A DNA stretch of 64,000 nucleotides. Origin: Curvibacter sp. GWA2_63_95. Lineage in GTDB: Bacteria > Pseudomonadota > Gammaproteobacteria > Burkholderiales > Burkholderiaceae_C. Under the pieces are notes generated by a model. That model saw only the letters and a list, made by a program, of their open reading frames with translations. It searched no databases and had not been told where the DNA came from. Shown piece after piece: positions 40,385 through 47,407 of the stretch; the stretch's first letter is position 1; every line of letters starts with the position of its first letter. Position numbers and translations under genes: made by a program. The stretch lies in the NCBI GenBank assembly GCA_001795455.1, contig MGPB01000034.1, positions 62,001 through 126,000 of the forward strand, given 5' to 3'.

Positions 40385-42796
40385 TCACTTGATGCAAACC
40401 TGCCGAACCATCTTCAGGTCGGTCAAGCCCATCATCACCTTCTCCATGCCGTCCATCTTCAGGGTGCGCATGCCGCCCTCCACGGCGGCAGAGAACAGTT
40501 CGGCGACGCGGGCCCGTTCCTGGATCAGCTTCTTGACGGCGTCATCCGCCACCATGAGTTCATGCAGGCCCACGCGGCCCTTGTAGCCGGAGCCATTGCA
40601 TTTGTCGCAACCCACGGCTTTGTAGAGTTTTAGCTGACCGCCCTCTCCGTAGGTTTGTAACCACTTGTCCACCATCTTTTTGGACTCCCCGGCGTAGTCA
40701 GCCTTCCAGGCTTGGGAATGACGAAGTTCCTCCGCATATTCCGCAGCAAATAATCGAAGCTCCTCAGCTTCCGGGATATAGGCTTGTTTGCAATCGCACA
40801 GCTTCTTGGCAAGCCGCTGCGCGAGAATGCCCAGCAATGCATCCGCGAAGTTGAAAGGATCCATGCCCATGTCCAATAAGCGGGTGATGGACTCGGGTGC
40901 CGAGTTCGTGTGCAAGGTTGAAAACACCATATGCCCGGTCAAGGACGCTTCAACACCCATGGACACAGTTTCCTTGTCACGGGACTCGCCCACCATAATG
41001 ATGTCTGGGTCCGCGCGCAAGAAGGCACGCATTACAAGCGCAAAATCAATACCCGCTTTTTTGTTAATCTGAACTTGGCGTAAGCCTTTCTGTGTAATTT
41101 CCACCGGATCCTCTGCCGTCCAGATTTTGGTATCGGGTGTGTTCAAAAACTTCAAGATTGAATGCAGGGTGGTGGTTTTTCCTGACCCTGTTGGACCGCA
41201 CACATAAAACAAACCATAGGGTTTGCTGACGGTTGCCTCCAGACGCGCTTTGTTGTGGGGCGTCAGACCCAACTTCTCCAGGGGAATCGGCTCACCTGCT
41301 GCCAATATCCGCATAACCACATCTTCCACACCACCAGCAGACGGAATGGTCGCAACGCGAAGCTCGATATCCAGCGGGCCGTACTTTTTGAATTTGATCT
41401 TCCCGTCCTGCGGCTTGCGGCGCTCCGAAATATCCAAATCACACATGATTTTGAGGCGGGTGACCATTGCCTGGCGAAAGTGCGCAGGCACCTCCACATA
41501 GGGGACCAGACTTCCATCAATACGGAATCGAATGCCAGTCTTGAGCTTGCCAGGCATGGGTTCAATGTGTATATCCGATACCTTTTGGTTGTAGGCATCG
41601 ATGATCACTTTGTTCACAAACTTGACCAGTTCGTTGTCTGCTGCTGCGGACTCCAAAGAGTCGTCATTGGAACCGTCATCAATCGGTGCCCCGTCCATGT
41701 CCGCCAACAACTGGTCAATGGTGCTGCTGTCCGCAGATGCGCCGAATAACTGGGCCAGTGTGTCTTTGAACTCCGTTTGGGTCGTGACCCGGTATGCAAA
41801 CTTGCTGGACCGGGGAAACACCTGGGGCACGACCCGGGAGCCTTTGACAGCCTCCGGGTCCAAACACATGATCACCAGCCCTTCTGGCGACTCCTCCAAA
41901 GGGATCCACCCCTGCTCCACAATGAACTCGCGTTTAAGCGCACCATGTAGCATCTCGGAGCGTATGCGGCCCGCATTGAAGGGCTCGTACGCCACACCAA
42001 AAAATTTGGCAAGTGCACCACCCAACAGAGCGGGGCTGAGACCAAAACTGGACATCAATGCGGATTCGCTGGACTGGCCCTCTGCACGAGCGTCCTCCAC
42101 AGTGTCCCGCAGTTCTTGCTCGGTCAACAGCCCATCCGCGACAAGGCGGTCGAACTTGCTGGCCTTTTTGACGCCGCCGCTATCGTTTGACTTTTTCAGG
42201 CGCTGGCGAATCGCTGTCGCAAGCGTCTTGCACAACTCGGTCACACCATCTACTTCCAACTCGCCAAAAGGCTCATCATTCTTGTTATTGATGACCTGCA
42301 AGACCCCATGCAAGTGGCTTCCGTCCATGATGGGGGCCACCAGCATTTGTTTGGTCCGGTACCCAGAGCGTTTGTCCACTTCCTTCAAGAAAGAAAGTGC
42401 CGGGTGAATGCGTCGCAAGGCGTCTTCGTCATAGACGTCCACCAAGTTCAATGCGGCCTTGCTATACGCGGCGTACCCAGCCAGACTCTGGGGGGAAATG
42501 GGCAACTTCAAATCACGACTACTGTTCAGGCCCGTCTTGATCTTGGAAACGATAGACGTTTGATCTTCACTTACGGCATACAAGGTCAGGCGATCTGCAT
42601 TGAGGAGTTTGCAAATCTCTTGGCTGGTTTCCAGCATGATCTGCTCGATGTTTTCGGTTTCATGGATACGCGCGGTCACTTGATGCAACTGCCGATAGAA
42701 GAGCGCCTCAAAGGTCATGCCTCTTTTTTTAGAGGGTAACTTCTGCGATTCAAAAAATGCGTGCTCCGCACCGGCGGGCTGGATAACTGAACTCAT
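40385..42796 (-). CDS. GAF-MshEN-T2SSE ATPase, PilB/GspE-like
   Basis: An 803-residue hexameric-type secretion/pilus ATPase with an added sensory N terminus. A GAF domain spans about residues 28-200 and contains INNKNDEPFGELEVD near 169-183, resembling the NKFDE motif of cyclic-nucleotide-binding GAF domains. An MshEN-like region follows (about 214-340; FDRLVADGLLTEQELRDTVE), a fold known to bind cyclic di-GMP in PilB/MshE proteins. The motor has Walker A GPTGSGKTT (534-542), Walker B DPDIIMVGE (596-604), the His box GHMVFSTLHTN (621-631) and a CDC...CDKC metal site. It should power pilus extension. The ATG at 42796 overlaps the stop of the phosphodiesterase gene, so it is tied to the signalling genes. 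Confidence 0.9.
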   Translation of the reverse strand: MSSVIQPAGAEHAFFESQKLPSKKRGMTFEALFYRQLHQVTARIHETENIEQIMLETSQEICKLLNADRLTLYAVSEDQTSIVSKIKTGLNSSRDLKLPISPQSLAGYAAYSKAALNLVDVYDEDALRRIHPALSFLKEVDKRSGYRTKQMLVAPIMDGSHLHGVLQVINNKNDEPFGELEVDGVTELCKTLATAIRQRLKKSNDSGGVKKASKFDRLVADGLLTEQELRDTVEDARAEGQSSESALMSSFGLSPALLGGALAKFFGVAYEPFNAGRIRSEMLHGALKREFIVEQGWIPLEESPEGLVIMCLDPEAVKGSRVVPQVFPRSSKFAYRVTTQTEFKDTLAQLFGASADSSTIDQLLADMDGAPIDDGSNDDSLESAAADNELVKFVNKVIIDAYNQKVSDIHIEPMPGKLKTGIRFRIDGSLVPYVEVPAHFRQAMVTRLKIMCDLDISERRKPQDGKIKFKKYGPLDIELRVATIPSAGGVEDVVMRILAAGEPIPLEKLGLTPHNKARLEATVSKPYGLFYVCGPTGSGKTTTLHSILKFLNTPDTKIWTAEDPVEITQKGLRQVQINKKAGIDFALVMRAFLRADPDIIMVGESRDKETVSMGVEASLTGHMVFSTLHTNSAPESITRLLDMGMDPFNFADALLGILAQRLAKKLCDCKQAYIPEAEELRLFAAEYAEELRHSQAWKADYAGESKKMVDKWLQTYGEGGQLKLYKAVGCDKCNGSGYKGRVGLHELMVADDAVKKLIQERARVAELFSAAVEGGMRTLKMDGMEKVMMGLTDLKMVRQVCIK

Positions 42797-43584
42797 ATGT
42801 CGAACTCCTGCCCCGCGTGCAACCAACGGATGTCGTACATGACATCCGGGCCAAAGGGCTGTGTCTGATCAAAGCCTTGAATTTCCGCCATGATCAGATC
42901 GGTTTCCGCGGGCTTGGTATGGGTAATAAAAATAGGATATCGCACGCCTTCGGCAATGCAATCCAACTCTTGGAACAATGAATTTGGAGAAAGATGCAGG
43001 CTTTTTTTGGCCAGGTCTTTTTCTCGGTTGCTGAATGCAGTTTCAATCACCAACATGGCCACGGGCATTCCATTGATTCGCGCCCACAAAGCAGGATTCC
43101 GCTCGGTATCCCCTGTAAAGACCCAGTTTGCGCCACCCGCATTCACCGCAAACCCAGCTGCCGGCACAGTGTGTGTCGCCGGCAGCACTTCGACCGTTTT
43201 TCCGAACAAGTGCACCCGCTCCCCAACCGAGACTTCCACGAATCGGATGAAGGGCGCATCGACGTGAGGTATGCGCGAAAAATCAGGCCAGATCACGTCG
43301 TTGAAAATATGGGTTTTCAAGGCTGCGATAGTGCCAGGCAGGGCATAAATATTGAGCGGATGACTTCGTTGCGCGGCCACCGCGTCCACCATCAATGGCA
43401 AAGCCGCCACATGGTCCAGGTGCGAATGGGAGAGGAAGACACCCTCGATGGCGGCCATTTCTGCCAGCGTCAGGTCACCCACACCCGTACCAGCATCTAC
43501 CAGGATTTGAGCGTCAATCAAAAAAGACGTAGTTCTACAGTCCTTGGCGATCGCTCCCGAACATCCCAATACGCGGACTTTCAC
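42793..43584 (-). CDS. Class II 3',5'-cyclic-nucleotide phosphodiesterase-like metallo-beta-lactamase protein
   Basis: A 263-residue metal hydrolase. The metal motif LSHSHLDHVAALPLMVDAVA (histidines 53, 55 and 58, aspartate 57) matches the HxHLDH signature of class II cAMP phosphodiesterases, and further ligands are in LPATHTVPAAGF, WVFTGDTERNP and IFITHTKPAE. Lying between an adenylate cyclase and an ATPase with a GAF domain, it is the obvious candidate to degrade cAMP. The start is a GTG at 43584 with AGGG 8 bases upstream, within the last codons and stop (TAG) of the cyclase gene. A longer in-frame TTG start at 43638 is possible but less likely. The stop overlaps the next start as ATGA. 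Confidence 0.85.
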   Translation of the reverse strand: MKVRVLGCSGAIAKDCRTTSFLIDAQILVDAGTGVGDLTLAEMAAIEGVFLSHSHLDHVAALPLMVDAVAAQRSHPLNIYALPGTIAALKTHIFNDVIWPDFSRIPHVDAPFIRFVEVSVGERVHLFGKTVEVLPATHTVPAAGFAVNAGGANWVFTGDTERNPALWARINGMPVAMLVIETAFSNREKDLAKKSLHLSPNSLFQELDCIAEGVRYPIFITHTKPAETDLIMAEIQGFDQTQPFGPDVMYDIRWLHAGQEFDI

Positions 43585-43594
43585 AGATGGCGCC

Positions 43595-45844
43595 CTATTT
43601 GGTTTCGAAGTTGGTTGCGCCGTCCCAGCCTGGGTCAAACGGCAGCAATCGCATGGAGGCTACTCTCTCGGAGTACAGCTGGTAAAGGTATTTTTTTGCG
43701 TTCATGCGCATTAAGTTGATCAACAACACGTCTGCCTGGTCCCAGTTCTGAGCTCGATACGCGCGCAAAAATGCGGCCCATGTTTTCACTTCTTCCGCAA
43801 TCTCAGAGTTGATGCGTGCCAAAGGCACCAAAGGCCCATAAATGGACACGGTTTGTTCTTTCCCTTTTACGCGCACCTTGTCCAGCTCCTGCCATACAAA
43901 GTCCGATGCCAGTTTTTTGGCACTCTCGCTGACCACAATGTCCACACCGTAAACCTTAGAAAGTCCTTCCAATCTGGAACCCAAATTTACCGCGTCGCCG
44001 ATGACGGTGTAGCTTCTTCGAATATTGGAGCCCATGTCCCCCACGCACATGCTTCCAGTGTTGAGACCAATACCGATGCCAATCTCTGGCAAGCCGTTTG
44101 CCCGGTGCTCTGCATTGATTTCCCGAACCGCACTTGCCATTTCCATGGCGGATTTCACTGCTAAATGTGCGTGTTCTGCAGTTTCCACCGGCGCCCCCCA
44201 AAAGGCCATCACACAGTCACCCATATATTTATCAATCGTGCCTCGGTTGGCACGAATCAACATCGTCAGGCGACTGAATACGCCCGTCAACAAGGCCTGC
44301 AACTGTATCGGCTCCATTTGCTCCGACATTTTGGTAAAGCCGCGCATATCGCAAAACATCACCGTCATTTCACGATTGGTCGCCTGCATGCTGTAGCTGT
44401 CCGGGTCCTTCACCATTTCGTCCACCAATTCAGGCGGCACATAGGTTCCAAACAAATTGGCCAATTCGCGCTTGGAGCGGCTTTCCACAAAATAGCCATA
44501 ACTCATATTCAAGCCGAAGGCCGTGACTGCCATGGCAAGTACAGAGGCTAGGGGCAAGACCAGCCCATACCCCAGGTAGAGCCATAAGTTCATTGCAACC
44601 AGCAGGCCAAGCACGGCCACGCTCAACAACACAGCGCGTGGCGCCGACAGCAGTGGCAGACCAAACGCCAACAGCAGACCCGACAACAAAACCACCACCA
44701 CTTCATACCCCACGGCGTAATCAGGTCTCACCAGCACATAACCGTCAAGCAGCGAAGAAATAATATTGGCGTGCGTTTCTACGCCTGGGTAGGTTTCTCC
44801 TACTGGGGTAACCCGCAAATCCAGCAGCCCTGGTGCAGTCGTGCCGAGCAGCACCACCTTGTCCTTAAGTGCGCCAGAGGGCAGCCGTTTGTTCACAACG
44901 TCAGTAGCGGATATGTAGCGGAAAGAACCACCACTCACCCCCCCATATCCCCGATAGGGCACCAACGTCGCAACACGCTCATCGACAGGGATCGCCAGTG
45001 CTTTGTCGCCCTGTTTCAGCAACACCCGATCCATGCCCTGGTATGGTTTGGCTATAAAACGTTCATTGGAAAAACCCGGAGCCACGGTTGGCATACCCGC
45101 AATAACGCGAAACATAGCAAGTGCGATGGACTCGTAATAGTCACCTTTGTGCTCCGCCAACAGGGGAAGAGAGCGCACAACGCCATCACCATCCGTGATG
45201 GAATTGAAAAAGCCGGCCATAGGCGCCGAGAGCGCCAGTTGCTCTATGTTTGCGCCATACCCCGTCCACGAGGTGGCCTTGATTTGGCGTCCCTGCAGCG
45301 CAGACCCAGGCAGCACAGGCACAGGCAGCACACCGCTGGAGCGCCCCTCTTTGTCACTGGTGAGGTAGTACCCCATGACAACGGGACGATTGGCAATGGC
45401 CCTTGCAAACGCAGCGTCAAAATCCAACTCGGGTTGCAACTGCTTCAGACGCTCGGAGAAACCTGGATAGTCTTTCAACTCCTGTTTGGCCAACTGATTT
45501 AGCCGCGCCAGACCCGAGCTTTCATCCGCCTCCGCAAACACAACATCGAATCCAAGGACGGCAACGTGTTGGTCCAAAAACAAGGTATCGACCAATTCAG
45601 CCAGCTTGTTGCGCCCCCAGGGCCAACGACCAAGTTCAGCCAGGCTCTTTTCGTCAATATCAATAATGACGATTCGATCATCCAGTGTGCGCGGCATCGT
45701 GGCTTGAAGACGCGCATCGTAGATGATGTCGTCCAGGCGCTGAAGAACTCCCATACGCGCCACGCCCGTGGCGTGCAACAAAGCCAGAAGCACCGGGATC
45801 AGCGTCACCGCAATACGCCGCCAGTGTTTTGCAATTGAATTCAT
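43595..45844 (-). CDS. CHASE2-domain class III adenylate cyclase
   Basis: A 749-residue membrane protein. A signal-anchor helix (about residues 10-30) leads into a periplasmic CHASE2 sensor (about 35-370), then three helices (about 376-396, 402-424, 428-448) and a cytoplasmic class III cyclase domain (about 490-690). Catalytic residues are present: metal aspartates D499 (VMFCDMRGFT) and D543 (KYMGDCVMAFW), adenine-specifying K539 and D617 (VIGDAVNLGSRLEG), and N620 with R624 for the transition state. K/D at the specifying positions indicates ATP, hence cAMP. The ATG at 45844 gives a proper N-terminal anchor. The sensor type is shared with the kinase at the head of the operon. Confidence 0.92.
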   Translation of the reverse strand: MNSIAKHWRRIAVTLIPVLLALLHATGVARMGVLQRLDDIIYDARLQATMPRTLDDRIVIIDIDEKSLAELGRWPWGRNKLAELVDTLFLDQHVAVLGFDVVFAEADESSGLARLNQLAKQELKDYPGFSERLKQLQPELDFDAAFARAIANRPVVMGYYLTSDKEGRSSGVLPVPVLPGSALQGRQIKATSWTGYGANIEQLALSAPMAGFFNSITDGDGVVRSLPLLAEHKGDYYESIALAMFRVIAGMPTVAPGFSNERFIAKPYQGMDRVLLKQGDKALAIPVDERVATLVPYRGYGGVSGGSFRYISATDVVNKRLPSGALKDKVVLLGTTAPGLLDLRVTPVGETYPGVETHANIISSLLDGYVLVRPDYAVGYEVVVVLLSGLLLAFGLPLLSAPRAVLLSVAVLGLLVAMNLWLYLGYGLVLPLASVLAMAVTAFGLNMSYGYFVESRSKRELANLFGTYVPPELVDEMVKDPDSYSMQATNREMTVMFCDMRGFTKMSEQMEPIQLQALLTGVFSRLTMLIRANRGTIDKYMGDCVMAFWGAPVETAEHAHLAVKSAMEMASAVREINAEHRANGLPEIGIGIGLNTGSMCVGDMGSNIRRSYTVIGDAVNLGSRLEGLSKVYGVDIVVSESAKKLASDFVWQELDKVRVKGKEQTVSIYGPLVPLARINSEIAEEVKTWAAFLRAYRAQNWDQADVLLINLMRMNAKKYLYQLYSERVASMRLLPFDPGWDGATNFETK

Positions 45845-45901
45845 GCAAACGCCTGCCAACACCAAGGGGAGGAAGCGGTCAGGCCTGCTGACGGATAACA
45901 A

Positions 45902-46567
45902 TCAGGTTTGCACAAACTGCATTTGGGTTCCCGCCAGCTCCACCAAATCACCATTTTTCAGGGATATGGGGTCTGTGCCAATAGGCGTTCCATTCAAGGT
46001 GGGATTGCCAGCCCCCTCCACATGATGCACCACGTAGCCATGCTGTCGACGGGTGATTGCAGCGACCGCAACACCCGGCTTGCCAATCGTGGTAACTACC
46101 TTGGTCAGAGGGACCTCACGGCCAGAAGCTGCACCCGACAACACTTTGATCGCCGCGTGAAATGCACCAAGTCCCATCGAGTCACCAGCCACAGTGGGGT
46201 ACCCCGATGCAGGAGCACTTGAAGGCGTGACCATGGGGCGCGCACGCACCACCATGGTTTTGTCAAAATTCTCAGCAGCACCGTCGCCAACAAACTTGAT
46301 TTTGTACTTCCCAATTTCAATACCGTCACCGTTTTGCAATTGCTGCTTCTTCACGGCCTTGCCATTGATGTAGGTACCATTAGTGCTATTGAGGTCTTCC
46401 AGGAATACCTCTCCACCTGTCATGAGCAATACAGCATGCTCACCACTTACAGCCAAGTTATCGATAACGATATCGTTGTAGGGACGGCGCCCCAGGGTAG
46501 TGCGGTCCTTCGTAAGCTGAACTTCCTTGATCACGACCTCATCGATCGAAACGATCATCTTCGGCAT
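45902..46567 (-). CDS. Two-FHA-domain phosphothreonine-binding protein
   Basis: A 221-residue cytoplasmic adaptor. The N-terminal FHA domain (about residues 1-95) has all key contacts: TTLGRRPYNDI (G26, R27), SGEH (S41, H44) and DLNSTNGTYINGK (N60-G64). A linker with AENFDKTMVVRARP follows. A second, weaker FHA domain (about 140-221) has TTIGKPGVAVAAITRRQHGY and NPTLNGTPIGTDPISLKNGD. FHA domains bind phosphothreonine peptides, so this protein should read the output of the neighbouring Ser/Thr kinase. Linker Thr104 lies in a context (DKTMVV) repeated in the kinase tail (DRTVVQ) and may itself be phosphorylated, as in GarA-type switches. Confidence 0.9.
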   Translation of the reverse strand: MPKMIVSIDEVVIKEVQLTKDRTTLGRRPYNDIVIDNLAVSGEHAVLLMTGGEVFLEDLNSTNGTYINGKAVKKQQLQNGDGIEIGKYKIKFVGDGAAENFDKTMVVRARPMVTPSSAPASGYPTVAGDSMGLGAFHAAIKVLSGAASGREVPLTKVVTTIGKPGVAVAAITRRQHGYVVHHVEGAGNPTLNGTPIGTDPISLKNGDLVELAGTQMQFVQT

Positions 46568-46613
46568 GATCGACTCCTTTTTCTGTAATTGGTTTGTGGA
46601 AAATCCCAGTACT

Positions 46614-47399
46614 CTACTTCCCTAGCAGCCTGGCAAACAAACCCCGCCGCTCCGCTGCCTCGCTTACCGAGACCATCAACACCGAAATATTGTCTCGACC
46701 GCCATTCTCGTTGGCGGCAGCAATCAATAAATCTGCTTTTTGGTCCAAGGCCACGCTCTCGCTTACGATTCTAGCGATTAGTTCATCGGCGACCATATCT
46801 GATAAGCCGTCTGAGCACATAAGATACAAGTCGCCTGGCTCGACCACGTACTCGTTGACATCCAGTGCAACTGCATCCTCAACACCCAAAGCGCGCGTCA
46901 CCAAATTCTTGATGGAAGAGTTCGCAGCTTGCTCGGTGGAGATAAGGCCCGCATCAATTTGCTCCTGCAGCAAAGAGTGATCCTTGGTGATCTGACTCAG
47001 GACACCGGCGCGTAAACGGTAGCATCGCGAGTCTCCGATGTGCCCCAACAGCAGGCGATCGTCCCGAAACACCCCGACCACCAGTGTCGTCCCCATACCC
47101 GCATATGCCGCATTGGCGTTGGCAGAGTTGAAGATCGCCATGTTGGCGTTATCGACACATATTTCCATCGCCCGCCGCACCTCTTTTGCCTGCGCGGTGG
47201 CCCCCGCGACCGTCAACCAGCGACTGAGCTCCGACTTGATGAAGGCCGTGGCCATTCCACTGGCAATTTCACCGGCGTTATATCCACCCATGCCATCGGC
47301 CAACACCGCGACCTTCGCAGCTTCCTCAAAAGCGACCGAATCCTCGTTGTTATCTCGGGTCCGACCAGGGTCTGTTTGGGCGCAAAACTGGTACATCAT
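46614..47399 (-). CDS. PP2C-type Ser/Thr protein phosphatase
   Basis: A 261-residue Mn2+/Mg2+-dependent phosphatase of the bacterial Stp/PrpC type. Motifs appear in order: TDPGRTRDNNEDSVAF, VAVLADGMGGYNAGEIASGM, GMGTTLVVGVF, GHIGDSRCYRLRAG, YLMCSDGLSDMV and the terminal GGRDNISVLMV; all metal-binding aspartates are there. It should reverse phosphorylation by the kinase encoded just upstream. The start is best placed at the ATG at 47399 (MMYQFCAQTD), 8 bases after the kinase stop; a TTG at 47411 that overlaps the kinase stop is an alternative. Confidence 0.91.
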   Translation of the reverse strand: MMYQFCAQTDPGRTRDNNEDSVAFEEAAKVAVLADGMGGYNAGEIASGMATAFIKSELSRWLTVAGATAQAKEVRRAMEICVDNANMAIFNSANANAAYAGMGTTLVVGVFRDDRLLLGHIGDSRCYRLRAGVLSQITKDHSLLQEQIDAGLISTEQAANSSIKNLVTRALGVEDAVALDVNEYVVEPGDLYLMCSDGLSDMVADELIARIVSESVALDQKADLLIAAANENGGRDNISVLMVSVSEAAERRGLFARLLGK

Positions 47400-47407
47400 G
47401 GGTGCTG

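Noticed and set aside
40385-47399. Type VI secretion locus suggested by the kinase-phosphatase-FHA genes
   Set aside because: No tss, hcp, vgrG or clpV gene is present; the neighbours are pilus genes.
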